A stretch of DNA of 51,248 nt from Phycisphaerales bacterium (GTDB lineage Bacteria; Planctomycetota; Phycisphaerae; Phycisphaerales; UBA1924): the NCBI GenBank assembly GCA_029260315.1, contig JAJDDM010000166.1, positions 1 through 51,248 on the forward strand, given 5' to 3'. The position numbers and the translations under genes were made by a program. Below, one piece after another: positions 1 to 8,348 of the stretch. Position 1 is the stretch's first letter. Every line of letters starts with the position of its first letter. Under the pieces are notes generated by a model. That model had not been told where the DNA came from. It made no database searches and saw only the letters and a program-made list of their open reading frames with translations.

Positions 1-135
1 AACGTGATCGAGCGGTTCTTCCGGCGGATCAAGCAGTGCCGACGCATCGCGACGCGGCACGAGAAGAAGGCCACCAACTTCGTCAGCTTCGTCTGGCTCG
101 CCGCGGGGATCACCGCTCCTCACGAATGTCCGTAG
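1..135 (+). mobile_element. 3' end of an IS5-superfamily transposase gene
   Basis: The open frame enters at base 1 and ends at a TAG at 133-135, giving the last 44 residues of a transposase. The segment starts NVIERFFRRIKQCRRIATR and continues HEKKATNF. An N-[IV]-x-E-R-x(2)-[RW]-x-K-x(3)-R-[RI]-[AV]-T-R pattern carrying the last acidic catalytic residue is typical of IS5/IS427 transposases. Only the C-terminus lies in the window, so activity cannot be judged. The stop codon is 3 bp from the stop codon of the converging cobalamin-binding gene, leaving no room for a normal IS terminal repeat. Either the IS end is lost or it overlaps that gene. Confidence 0.75.
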
Positions 136-138
136 CAG

Positions 139-1194
139 CTAGGGCGCACCGGCGAGTGCTTCGGCGCGGTCGAGGGCTTCGCTCAGTGTCGCGGCCTCGC
201 CGTCCGCACCGATGCGCTTGGCGAGCCCTGGGGCGATCTGAAAGATCGGCCCGCCGACGAGCACGCGCGGGCGGCGTTCGCCCAGTCGCGTCGTGAGCAG
301 TTCGATCGCGCCGGCGAGTCCCGGCAGGTGCGTGCTCATCGTCGCGCTGAGCGCGACGGCGTCTGCGCCGAAATCCTCGCAGGCCTGGGCGAGATCCTCG
401 GCGGGCACGTTCGCGCCCAGACAGACCGAGCGGAAGCCGCGGAGCGTCAGCAGATCGGCGAGCGCGCGGATGCCGATGTCGTGGGTGTCGCCCTCGGTGG
501 AGGCGACGAGGACCGTCTTGCCGTTGTGCGGCTCGTGGTCGGCCCGGTGGGCGAGCACGGGCATGGCCGAGCGCGTGGTGTCGGTCGCGGCGTGCTCCTC
601 GGGCACGCTGACCTCACCGAGGTGCCACATGACGCCGACCTCGCGTTGAGCGCTGATGAGCACGTCGGCGTAGAGCGCGAGCGGCGGGGTGCCGGCGTCG
701 TGGGTCTCGCAGATCAGGGAAATAGCGCCGCGTCGATCGCCCGCGATCGCACGCTCCAGATAGCGGATCGCCAGGTCGGCCTCGGGTGAGCCGGGCGTCA
801 GCCGCTCGATTTGCTTGGGCGGTTCGTGCAGCGCGGCGACGCCCAGGTCCATTGTGCGACTCGCCGCCGACGCGTCCTCCGGGCTCAAGGATCCGGCGAT
901 CGTCTCGCGGAGCGCCTCGTACGCGTGGATGAGATCCTGCCTGGGCACACCCCGGACATCGAAGGTGGTCAGGACCCAGGCCGCGTCGTGCGCGAAAAGT
1001 TGCGGAGCGTCGAACTCGATCGCCGGGGCCAGTTCGCGGAGTCGCTGGGCGAGGAAGTCCTGCCAGCGGCTGAAGCCGTCGTCGAATCGCTCGCCGATCT
1101 CCGGGTGGTCTTCGAGCAGTGTGTTTGCGGCGTCCGCGCCGAGGCCTCTGGCGCCCAGACGGAGTGCTTCTGCGATGAACGGTCCTCGCGTCAC
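139..1194 (-). CDS. Cobalamin-binding sensor-like protein (CarH-type cap and B12 domains, no DNA-binding domain)
   Basis: A 351-residue protein with a helical N-terminal half and a C-terminal B12-binding domain. W190 followed by nine residues and E200-H201 gives the W-x9-EH cap motif of CarH/LitR adenosylcobalamin photoreceptors. The Asp-x-His-x2-Gly motif (D236, H238, G241) supplies the lower axial histidine. A 'VLVGGP' stretch near residue 311 closes the Rossmann fold. The MerR-type helix-turn-helix that normally precedes these domains in CarH is absent. The N-terminal 130 residues are helical and not recognised. The GTG at 1192-1194 is preferred over the ATG at 1317 because a GAGGG site precedes it and the longer form would run into crcB. 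It is downstream of crcB on the same strand. A corrinoid methyltransferase carrier is an alternative, but the W-x9-EH motif argues for a sensor. Confidence 0.75.
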   Translation of the reverse strand: MTRGPFIAEALRLGARGLGADAANTLLEDHPEIGERFDDGFSRWQDFLAQRLRELAPAIEFDAPQLFAHDAAWVLTTFDVRGVPRQDLIHAYEALRETIAGSLSPEDASAASRTMDLGVAALHEPPKQIERLTPGSPEADLAIRYLERAIAGDRRGAISLICETHDAGTPPLALYADVLISAQREVGVMWHLGEVSVPEEHAATDTTRSAMPVLAHRADHEPHNGKTVLVASTEGDTHDIGIRALADLLTLRGFRSVCLGANVPAEDLAQACEDFGADAVALSATMSTHLPGLAGAIELLTTRLGERRPRVLVGGPIFQIAPGLAKRIGADGEAATLSEALDRAEALAGAP

Positions 1195-1273
1195 GATCCG
1201 GCCCTCGTCGCATCGCCCGGCGGGCGGTCGGACAACTCTAGTGCCCGCTCGCCGATTGATCCGATCGGCGGCT

Positions 1274-1696
1274 TCATCCCGGCCCGAGCCACCGGCCGAC
1301 GACGATTCCCAACGCAACGGCGAGCAGGCCGATGGACACGCTCGCGCCGATGTTGGCGAGCGCCAGGGTCGTGCGCTGCTCCTCGATCAGGCGGATCGTC
1401 TCGGCGCCGAAGGTGCTGAAGGTGGTGAGCGAGCCGAGGAACCCGATGACGACGAGCAGGCGGGTCGTGTCGCCGACGGCGCGGGGGCCTTCGGGCGTCT
1501 GGTGCAGGCCCATGATGACGCCGATGACCAGGCAGCCGGCGACGTTGACCGCGAGTGTGCCGAAGGGGAAGCGATCGCCCGGGGTCATGCCGAGGCGCTC
1601 GGCGAGACGGTTGACGCCCGAGACTCCGGCGAAGCGGGTGAGCGCGCCCGCGGCTCCGCCGAGCGCGACGAGCAGGCTCGCCTGGAGGACGTGCAC
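1274..1696 (-). CDS. crcB: Fluoride ion channel CrcB/Fluc
   Basis: A 140-residue integral membrane protein of the usual family length with four predicted helices. It has the family signatures: 'GGAAGALTR' near residues 13-21, an Asn (N51) in 'GTLAVNVAG', and 'TTFSTF' at 91-96 after 'GFLGSL'. Fluc channels are dual-topology dimers that export fluoride passively. The start is GTG at 1694-1696, overlapping the TAG of the upstream lipoprotein gene by one base, which suggests translational coupling. I saw no fluoride riboswitch upstream. Confidence 0.93.
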   Translation of the reverse strand: MHVLQASLLVALGGAAGALTRFAGVSGVNRLAERLGMTPGDRFPFGTLAVNVAGCLVIGVIMGLHQTPEGPRAVGDTTRLLVVIGFLGSLTTFSTFGAETIRLIEEQRTTLALANIGASVSIGLLAVALGIVVGRWLGPG

Positions 1697-2226
1697 TACT
1701 CGGTCTTCCGGTAGAACACGGCGACGTGGTCGTAGACCTCGACCTCGACCTCAATGGGGATCTCGTCGTGTTGGACGGCGGTGCGTCTGCCGCTGGCGAT
1801 GTTGCCGCCGGGGGCCTCGGTGCCGGGGGTGGTCGTGCGGATGTAGCGGGTGCGGGTCTCGGTGCCGGCGGGTCGCAGGCCGACGCGGACGAGCGTCGCG
1901 CCGATGTTCATGGCGTGGCGCACGAGCGGGCCCTCGGGGTCACTCGGATCCTGCTCCTGGCGCTCGTCGGTGAAGCGGCTGATGCCGATGACCTCGTGGC
2001 CTTCGAGCGAGGGGTCGGCCTCGAGGGTGTCGATGGGCGCGGGTTCCACGCGGACCTCGTCGGTGTCGGGCAGGGCGGGGCGTTGGGGCTCGTAGCCCCG
2101 CACCCAGGGCGAGTCGCCCTTGCCGGCGCAGCTCACCAGCGAGCCCGCGCTGAGAGGGATCAGGGCAAGCAGGCCGGCGCACAGGGTGGTGCGTCCCACA
2201 AGTTCTCGCATTCTCGATCGGGTCAT
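1696..2226 (-). CDS. Small putative lipoprotein of unknown function
   Basis: Starting at the ATG at 2226 the product is 176 residues with a basic N-terminus (MTRSRMRELVGR), a hydrophobic stretch and a lipobox-like 'LVSC' near residue 34, so it is probably an exported lipoprotein. The mature part is short, charged and rich in Glu, Thr and Pro, with a C-terminal beta-type segment ending in 'VYDHVAVFYRKTE'. No domain was recognised. An in-frame ATG at 2301 would add a proline- and alanine-rich leader that does not look like a signal peptide, so the inner start is preferred. Its stop codon overlaps the crcB start. It is divergent from the Rieske operon. Confidence 0.6.
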   Translation of the reverse strand: MTRSRMRELVGRTTLCAGLLALIPLSAGSLVSCAGKGDSPWVRGYEPQRPALPDTDEVRVEPAPIDTLEADPSLEGHEVIGISRFTDERQEQDPSDPEGPLVRHAMNIGATLVRVGLRPAGTETRTRYIRTTTPGTEAPGGNIASGRRTAVQHDEIPIEVEVEVYDHVAVFYRKTE

Positions 2227-2446
2227 CGCATCCTCCTTGGCGGCTGGCTCGGCGGCCGGCCTGGGGGCTGGTTCTGCGGATCGCACGCGGGCTCGCCACA
2301 TGTGGCGGGCGCTCCGGTTCCTGTCGGATCATTGCCCACGTCTCGCACAGAATATCGTGGGTGACGAATAGTCGTCGGCCGGTCGGCGTTCGCCCGTCGC
2401 CGGCGGCGTCCGCGGGCGGAACCGGGCGATCGGGGGGGGAGGATCG

Positions 2447-2665
2447 ATGTCGGGTATTGACCTGTTCCTCGCGGCGATCGGGTTGTACGCGATCTGCGGG
2501 GTGGTCTTTGCGCTGGTTTTCGTATGGGCGGGGGTCGTGAGGATGGATCCGGCGGTGGGCGATTCGCCGAGGATGGTGCGGGTGTTATTCGTTCCCGGGA
2601 TCGCGGGGCTGTGGCCCGTGATGCTGGTGAAGTGGATCCGTGCGTCGGGCGGGGAGCAGTCATGA
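2447..2665 (+). CDS. Small two-helix membrane protein, first gene of the Rieske operon
   Basis: A 72-residue protein with two hydrophobic segments (about residues 7-28 and 43-60) separated by a short loop 'RMDPAVGDSPRMVR'. No enzyme motif is visible. It is followed at once by another tiny membrane ORF through an ATGA overlap and then by the Rieske/ferric-reductase gene, so it probably belongs to that redox complex as an accessory or assembly subunit. This assignment rests on gene order only. Confidence 0.6.
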   Translation: MSGIDLFLAAIGLYAICGVVFALVFVWAGVVRMDPAVGDSPRMVRVLFVPGIAGLWPVMLVKWIRASGGEQS

Positions 2666-2757
2666 TCGAGTCGCAGCGCAGGGTTCACAGGATCGTCTGG
2701 CTGGTGCTGGGGCCGCTGATCCTGGTCGGTATTGTCCTGGGGATCGCGCTGCGATGA
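2662..2757 (+). CDS. 31-residue single-helix membrane peptide
   Basis: The ATG at 2662 overlaps the TGA of the preceding gene (ATGA). It opens a frame of 31 codons: a short basic start (MIESQRRVHR) and one transmembrane segment 'IVWLVLGPLILVGIVLGIAL' ending in Arg. This architecture, the coupled start and the position just before the Rieske protein suggest a genuine small subunit. It is too short for homology to be judged by eye. Confidence 0.45.
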   Translation: MIESQRRVHRIVWLVLGPLILVGIVLGIALR

Positions 2758-2794
2758 ATGGGGGTCGCGAGGCGATGAGCAGGGGGAGCGTGCG

Positions 2795-3853
2795 GTGACC
2801 AATCAATACCGCCTCGTGCAGTGGAACCACCACAAGAAGGTCTACGACCTGCTGCTCGCGGGCGCGATCGTGGTCTATCTCGTCGCGTTCATCGGCGTGA
2901 GCGCAATCCTGCACACGGGCGACAACGCGATCAGCGTCTTGATCGTGCTGATCCGCGCGTTCGGCACCGGGGCGATCGTGCTGCTGCATGTCGTGCTGGC
3001 GATCGGGCCGCTGGCGAGGCTGAGCCCGCGATTCTCGCCGCTGCTTTACAATCGCCGGCACCTCGGCGTGACCACGTTCTTGCTGGGCCTGATCCACGCG
3101 ACGCTCGTGCTTGTGTTCTACGGCGGCTCCGGCGGCGAGAACCCGGTCAGCGCCGTGCTCGGCGCCAACAGCGATTTCACGTCTGTGACCAACTTTCCGT
3201 ACACGCTGCTCGGTTTCGTCGCGCTGCTGATTCTGTTCCTGATGGCGGCGACGAGCCACGACTTCTGGCTGGCGAATCTCGGCGCGCGGTTCTGGAAATG
3301 GCTGCACATGCTCGTGTACGTCGCGTACGCGCTGCTGGTCATGCACGTCGTGCTCGGCGTGCTCCAGAGCGAGAAGAGCCTGCTGTATCCGATTCTTCTG
3401 GGCGCGGGGGCGATCACGCTGGGTGGCCTGCACGTCGTCGCTGGCTTGAAGGAAGCAGCCAAGACTCGCGCAGGGCTCGACGCGCGGGGCGAGTGGGTCG
3501 ATGTCTGCGCCGTCGATGAGCTCGAAGAGAAACGCGGCAAGGTCGTCTGTCTCAAGAGCCAGGAGCGGGTGGCGATCTTTAAGTACGACGGCAAACTCAG
3601 CGCCATCAGCAACGTCTGCAAGCACCAGGGCGGCCCGCTCGGCGAGGGGCAGATCATCGACGGCTGCGTGACCTGCCCGTGGCACGGGTATCAGTACCTG
3701 CCGGAGAACGGCCAGAGCCCGCCGCCGTACACCGAGAAGATCCCGACGTACGAGGTGCGGGTCGAGGGGGACCGGGTGCTCTTGAACCCGAAGGCGAACG
3801 AGCCGGGCACGCCGGTGGAGCCCGTGAGAGATCCGAAAGCCAGCGAGAGTTAG
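2795..3853 (+). CDS. Membrane Rieske protein: ferric-reductase-like transmembrane domain fused to a [2Fe-2S] domain
   Basis: A 352-residue protein. Residues about 20-230 hold six hydrophobic helices with histidines placed as in ferric reductase-like/YedZ heme-binding membrane domains (for example 'RRHLGVTTFLLGLIHATL' and 'WKWLHMLVYVAYALLVMH'). Residues about 240-345 form a Rieske domain with C275-x-H277 and C294-x2-H297, the cluster ligands. It probably passes electrons between membrane heme and the iron-sulfur cluster. The GTG at 2795 is preceded by an AGGGGGAG site 6 bp away, better than the ATG at 2732. The order of two small membrane proteins, this gene and a one-helix protein suggests a four-gene operon. 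Confidence 0.85.
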   Translation: MTNQYRLVQWNHHKKVYDLLLAGAIVVYLVAFIGVSAILHTGDNAISVLIVLIRAFGTGAIVLLHVVLAIGPLARLSPRFSPLLYNRRHLGVTTFLLGLIHATLVLVFYGGSGGENPVSAVLGANSDFTSVTNFPYTLLGFVALLILFLMAATSHDFWLANLGARFWKWLHMLVYVAYALLVMHVVLGVLQSEKSLLYPILLGAGAITLGGLHVVAGLKEAAKTRAGLDARGEWVDVCAVDELEEKRGKVVCLKSQERVAIFKYDGKLSAISNVCKHQGGPLGEGQIIDGCVTCPWHGYQYLPENGQSPPPYTEKIPTYEVRVEGDRVLLNPKANEPGTPVEPVRDPKASES

Positions 3854-3962
3854 AGGCCCTGGCGCGAGCCTGGGTTCCTTGGAGTGACCGAATGCCTGTG
3901 AGAGACCCATTATCATCCGAAGCCCGGGCTGGCGCGTGGGCCTCTCTTGGGATGCCTCGATC

Positions 3963-4709
3963 ATGACTGCGGGTGAGCGGATCTATGTGGGCTATCTGCC
4001 GATGCCAAGGGGCACTCGCAAGCCCTTGCTGCTGATCGTCGGTGGGCTGATGTGGGCGATCCTCTTCGCGTCGCTGGCGATCGCGCTCTCGCAGCGCGAT
4101 CCGGGGTCGGCGGTCTGGGGGACCAATCTGGAGAGCTTCGAGGGGACGCTCTTCGAGTCGCCGTACCCGGTGCTCGTGACCGATCGGGGCGAGACACTGA
4201 TGATCGTGCGGATGGGCAAGTTCGGCGGGCGCGGCGAGGGCGTCGGCGGGCTCGATGGACGCAGAGTCCGCGCACACGGGAGGCTCCTGACGCGCGACGG
4301 CAGGCGGCTGATCGAACTGGCCGATGCGAGCGAACTCGATTCGTCCGTGGTCGAAGATCTCGGGCCCGGCGCAGCGCCTTCCGAGCGAACCGCACTCTCT
4401 GGCGAGATCCTCGGCGGCGAGATCGTCGATTACAAGTGCTTCCTCGGCGCCATGAAGCCCGGCGACGGCAAGGCGCACCAAGCCTGCGCCACGCTCTGCA
4501 TTACCGGCGGCATCCCGCCTGTGCTGGTCTCAAAGAACGACGACGGCTCCAATCACTACCAGTTGATTCTCGGGGCAAACGGCGAGCCGATCCACGAGCA
4601 ACTCACGGGATTCATCGGCATTCCCGTCGAGGTCCGCGGCAACGCCGAGCGCTGGGGCGATCTCGAAGTTATCAGGCTGACCGCACCGGTTGTCGCGGTG
4701 AATCCGTAG
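3963..4709 (+). CDS. Membrane-anchored protein of the Rieske operon, unknown function
   Basis: From the ATG at 3963 the product is 248 residues: a short N-terminus, one transmembrane helix (about residues 22-44) and a soluble domain outside the membrane. Near residues 155-180 is 'YKCFLGAMKPGDG' followed by 'HQACATLCITGGIPPV', with three cysteines and a histidine that could bind a metal or cofactor. I believe this Cys-rich segment recurs in proteins next to Rieske membrane proteins, but I cannot confirm a family name here. Its position 109 bp after the Rieske gene supports a role in the same complex. Confidence 0.6.
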   Translation: MTAGERIYVGYLPMPRGTRKPLLLIVGGLMWAILFASLAIALSQRDPGSAVWGTNLESFEGTLFESPYPVLVTDRGETLMIVRMGKFGGRGEGVGGLDGRRVRAHGRLLTRDGRRLIELADASELDSSVVEDLGPGAAPSERTALSGEILGGEIVDYKCFLGAMKPGDGKAHQACATLCITGGIPPVLVSKNDDGSNHYQLILGANGEPIHEQLTGFIGIPVEVRGNAERWGDLEVIRLTAPVVAVNP

Positions 4710-4710
4710 C

Positions 4711-5130
4711 TCACGCCGCGGATCTGTCGGCGTCGGATCGGGGCGCGTCGATTCGACACGTCCCGCTCTGGCATGCACGGCCCGTCAGCCGCAGGCGATG
4801 CTTCGCGAACCAGCGGTAGCAGGCGTCGGCGATCTGGTGGAAAATCGGCCACCTCGTCGGTGCGAGCAGCCAGCCCAGGCCCACGGCCGCGTAGGCCCGC
4901 CGAAACACTTCCATGCCGGTGACCAGAGAGCCGTCGGGGAGCACGCCGTGGATCTCACCCATGAGTTCATCGTGCGTTCTGGCGTACGCCTGCGCGTCGA
5001 AGCCGGGCGCGGCGATATCCACCAGAATCAATCGCCCCCGCCCGCGGTCCAGGCGCTCCAGCAACGCAGCCTCCTTCTGGCAGAGGGGGCAGTCGCCATC
5101 GATCAGCACGGTGAACTCCGGGTGCGTCAT
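4711..5130 (-). CDS. DCC-family thiol-disulfide oxidoreductase-like protein (DUF393)
   Basis: A 139-residue protein with the defining N-terminal motif DGDCPLC at residues 11-17 after a beta strand, as in YuxK/DUF393 proteins of a thioredoxin-like fold. The later 'YRWFAKHR' and 'WLLAPTRWPIF' segments also match the family. The C-terminus carries an extra 'CQSGTC' pair of cysteines. The substrate is unknown. The gene is convergent with the preceding gene, the two stop codons lying next to each other, and is divergent from the M1 peptidase. Confidence 0.85.
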   Translation of the reverse strand: MTHPEFTVLIDGDCPLCQKEAALLERLDRGRGRLILVDIAAPGFDAQAYARTHDELMGEIHGVLPDGSLVTGMEVFRRAYAAVGLGWLLAPTRWPIFHQIADACYRWFAKHRLRLTGRACQSGTCRIDAPRSDADRSAA

Positions 5131-5274
5131 CGCCGATGACTTCGACGCCCGACCGCCGCGGATTCAGGGGAATCCGCGGGGTCTCGGCGTGTCGATCCGG
5201 GTAGAGAGGGCTGCTACGCTGCGCCCGAGAATCGGTACAAGGATCTGCCGGCCAAGGCGACCCAAGGAGCAGAC

Positions 5275-7596
5275 ATGCCTCGGATCATCTTCACGACCTC
5301 GCTCACCGCGACATTCCTGGGCGCAACATGCCTGAGCGTCGCCCTCGCCCAGCCAATTGAAAATCGTAAGTATCCGCAGGAGGATAAGTTCCGCCAGCTC
5401 GAGGAGTTGCTGCCGGACCCGACGGACTATCGGACCCCCTCGGGAGCACCCGGGCACCGCTATTGGCAGCAGCAGGCCGACCACCTGATCGACGTGACGC
5501 TCGATGAGCAGACGCGCCGGATCACCGGCTCCGAGCGGATCACCTACCACAACAACTCGCCAGACACGCTGGACTATCTCTGGGTGCAGATCGACAACAA
5601 CTGGTTCGCGCCCAGTGCCGACGCGGCCCTCGTCGACGCGGGCGGGGCGCCCGAGGAGCTGAGCTTCGAGCGGATGCGATCGGCGCTCGCCCGCCGAACG
5701 TTCGATGGCAGCGTGGATATCACCCGCGTCGAAGACGCCCAGGGCAGCCCGCTCGGGCATGTGATCAACAAGACGATGATGCGGGTCGATCTGCCGACGC
5801 CGCTGCGCTCCGGCGAGCGGTTCGCGTTCGATATCGACTGGACCTACATCGTCAATGATTCCAAAGAGGTCCGGGCGAGGACCGCCGCGGAGTATTTCGA
5901 AGAGGACGACAACTGGCTCTTCGAGATGGCCCATTGGTTCCCGCGGATGGCGGTATATTCCGATGTCGAGGGCTGGCACAACAAGCAGTTTCTCGGTCGG
6001 GGCGAGTTCACGCTGGAGTTCGGCGATTACGAGGTGAGGATCACGGTGCCGGCCGATCACGTCGTCGCCGCGACCGGTGTGCTCCAGAATCCCGAGGATG
6101 TTCTGACCTCGACGCAGCGCGAGCGATTGCGGGACGCGTGGGACGCCGAGGAGCCGATGTTCGTCATTACGCCCGAAGAGGCCGTCGAGAACCAGTCGAC
6201 CAAGGCGACCGGCACCAGGACCTGGGTCTTCAGGGCCGACAACGTCCGGGACTTCGCCTGGGCCTCCAGCCGCAAGTTCATCTGGGACGCGATGGGCGTG
6301 AGCTCCGGCGACAACGACGTGATGTGCATGAGCTACTGGCCGATCGAGGGTGAGCCCTTATGGAGCCGCTACAGCACCCACGCCATCGCCCACACGCTTG
6401 ATGTCTACTCCAAGTTCACGTTCGACTATCCGTACCCCGTCGCGATCAGCGTCAACGGGCCCGTCGGCGGCATGGAGTACCCCATGATCTGCTTCAACGG
6501 GCCGCGCCCCGAAGAAGACGGCACCTACAGCGCCCGCACGAAGTACGGCCTCATCAGCGTGATCATCCACGAGGTCGGGCACTTCTACTTCCCGATGATC
6601 GTCAACTCCGACGAGCGCCAGTGGACCTGGATGGATGAGGGGCTCAACACGTTCTTGCAGCACCTCGCCGAGCAGGAGTGGGAGGATCGGTATCCCTCCC
6701 GGCGCGGCGAGCCGAAGGACATCACCGAGTACATGGTCTCCGAGAACCAGGTCCCGATCATGACCAACTCCGAGTCGATCTTGCAGTTCGGCCCCAACGC
6801 CTACGCCAAGCCCGCCACGGCCCTGAATATCCTCCGCGAGACCGTCATGGGCCGCGAGCTGTTCGACATGGCCTTCAAGACCTACGCGCGCCGCTGGATG
6901 TTCAAACGCCCGATGCCCGCCGATCTTTTCCGCAGCCTCGAGGACGCCAGCGCCGTCGATCTCGACTGGTTCTGGCGCGGCTGGTTCTACACCACGAACC
7001 ACACCGACATCGCCGTCACGAACCTCACGCACCTGACGCTCGAGACCGGCGACCCGAGCATCGACAAGGCCGTTGACCGGGCCGAGCGCGACGCCGAGCC
7101 CGAGACGATCGGCGAGCGTCGTAACAAGGATCTCGCGAAGCGGTCCGATCGCTTCCCCGAGCTGCTGGACTTCTACAACGAGTACGATGAGCTCGACGTG
7201 ACGCCGATGGATATCGAGCGGTTCGAAGAGCTCATCGCAGAGCTCGAGCCCTGGGAGCGAGAGCTGCTCAGCACCGACCTGCACTTCGCGGTGGTGGACC
7301 TTGAGAACCTCGGCGGGCTGGTGATGCCCGTCATCCTCGAGCTGCACTTCGAGGACGGCACGAGCGAGGAGATGCGGATCCCCGCCGAGATCTGGCGTCA
7401 GGATCATGTGAACCAGGCGAAGATGCTGATCACCGAGAAGAAGATCGTGGAGGTTGTGCTGGACCCGCACCTGGAGACCGCCGACGCGGATCGGTCCAAT
7501 AACTTCTTCCCGCCGCGGCCGGCCAAGAGCCGATTCAGGCTCTTCAAGGAGGAGCAGGAGAAGAATCCGATGCAGCTCCTGAACGAGCGGAAGTAA
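5275..7596 (+). CDS. Secreted M1-family zinc metallopeptidase
   Basis: A 773-residue protein with a signal peptide (cleavage near 'VALAQ', residue 26). An N-terminal beta domain is followed by the catalytic domain with the exopeptidase loop variant GGMEYP (residues 398-403, the GAMEN region of M1 enzymes) and the zinc site HEVGH at 432-436 with a second Glu at 455, a perfect HExxH-x18-E. The C-terminal part contains an extra charged helical and beta region to residue 773. It likely trims peptides in the periplasm. An AAGGAG site lies just before the ATG. The following gene (DUF6702-like) starts within 3 bp, and M1/DUF6702 pairs are common, so the two are probably co-expressed. Confidence 0.92.
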   Translation: MPRIIFTTSLTATFLGATCLSVALAQPIENRKYPQEDKFRQLEELLPDPTDYRTPSGAPGHRYWQQQADHLIDVTLDEQTRRITGSERITYHNNSPDTLDYLWVQIDNNWFAPSADAALVDAGGAPEELSFERMRSALARRTFDGSVDITRVEDAQGSPLGHVINKTMMRVDLPTPLRSGERFAFDIDWTYIVNDSKEVRARTAAEYFEEDDNWLFEMAHWFPRMAVYSDVEGWHNKQFLGRGEFTLEFGDYEVRITVPADHVVAATGVLQNPEDVLTSTQRERLRDAWDAEEPMFVITPEEAVENQSTKATGTRTWVFRADNVRDFAWASSRKFIWDAMGVSSGDNDVMCMSYWPIEGEPLWSRYSTHAIAHTLDVYSKFTFDYPYPVAISVNGPVGGMEYPMICFNGPRPEEDGTYSARTKYGLISVIIHEVGHFYFPMIVNSDERQWTWMDEGLNTFLQHLAEQEWEDRYPSRRGEPKDITEYMVSENQVPIMTNSESILQFGPNAYAKPATALNILRETVMGRELFDMAFKTYARRWMFKRPMPADLFRSLEDASAVDLDWFWRGWFYTTNHTDIAVTNLTHLTLETGDPSIDKAVDRAERDAEPETIGERRNKDLAKRSDRFPELLDFYNEYDELDVTPMDIERFEELIAELEPWERELLSTDLHFAVVDLENLGGLVMPVILELHFEDGTSEEMRIPAEIWRQDHVNQAKMLITEKKIVEVVLDPHLETADADRSNNFFPPRPAKSRFRLFKEEQEKNPMQLLNERK

Positions 7597-7598
7597 AC

Positions 7599-8348
7599 GT
7601 GTCTTGTCCCGCGTCCCTTGGTGGGCCCGGTTTCCAGCCGGCATCCCCCAGTGGGTCCGGCTTCCAGCCGGATATCGCGCAGCGATACGAATGCGCCAGC
7701 GGCACCGCACGTCCAATCTGGGCACTGGTGTGTCTTTTCCTTTCCATTCTCACTCAGCTCGCCCACGCCCATCCCTTCCACGAGACCCTCACCCAGTTCG
7801 AGCACAACGCCGAGGCGCAGTCGCTCGAACTGGCCATCCGCATCGACGCGATCGACCTCGACCAGATGATCGAGCGCTGGCTCGGTGAGCGCATCGACCT
7901 CGAACGCGATCCACGGGCCGAGCGCTCGATCGAGTTGTGGCTGCGCGAGCGGCTCAGCGCGCGTCTGTCTACCGGCGAACGTGCCGCGATGACCTGGATC
8001 GGCCACGAGTTCGAGGGCGCCTTCTGCTGGGTCTACGTCCAGTTCGAGGCGCTCGCGGGCGCGGCCTGGCTCGACCTCGCCCACCTCGTCCTCTTCGACT
8101 GGCACCCCCAGCCCACCAACCACCTCGTCGGCGTCGGCGTGAGCAAGGGTCAGGCCGCGACGACGACCATCGAGCAGCCGATCGCCCGCATCCGCCTGGC
8201 TGAGCAGCCGCGAGCGTGGTGGTGGCGGCTGATCGATCTCGCAGGCGAGTTCTGGCGTGCGATCCGCGACCGCGCCGCGGATTCCGGGGTTGTCGAGGGC
8301 TGCTGCGCTGTACCCTTGGGGCGATGCCCGTCGCCCGCGCATGCGTGA
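7599..8348 (+). CDS. DUF6702-like exported protein; start uncertain
   Basis: The open frame gives 249 residues from a GTG at 7599. The first 40 residues are encoded by two copies of a short hairpin repeat (see 7621-7676), and a signal peptide-like stretch '[17 protein letters not shown]' follows, after which '[13 protein letters not shown]' begins the mature protein. The pattern of His near the N-terminus, 'Ieiairi' strands and a position after an M1 peptidase fits DUF6702, a family of small exported proteins of unknown role. The true start may be nearer GTG 7728, with the repeats lying in the leader. The last codons overlap the PSCyt1 fragment. Confidence 0.6.
   Translation: MSCPASLGGPGFQPASPSGSGFQPDIAQRYECASGTARPIWALVCLFLSILTQLAHAHPFHETLTQFEHNAEAQSLELAIRIDAIDLDQMIERWLGERIDLERDPRAERSIELWLRERLSARLSTGERAAMTWIGHEFEGAFCWVYVQFEALAGAAWLDLAHLVLFDWHPQPTNHLVGVGVSKGQAATTTIEQPIARIRLAEQPRAWWWRLIDLAGEFWRAIRDRAADSGVVEGCCAVPLGRCPSPAHA
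7621..7676 (+). repeat. Two tandem copies of a 30-bp hairpin repeat
   Basis: The units at 7621-7650 and 7651-7680 both begin GTGGGYCCGGYTTCCAGCC and share GGMATC or GGATATC after it. The second contains a perfect hairpin CCGGCT-TCC-AGCCGG. It lies between the M1 peptidase stop and the signal peptide of the next protein and reads as a 'GFQP' repeat in the gene frame, which looks like insertion of a non-coding repeat rather than real protein. Confidence 0.7.

Noticed and set aside
1697-2446. Fluoride riboswitch upstream of crcB
   Set aside because: No conserved fluoride-aptamer sequence was found, and crcB directly overlaps the preceding gene.
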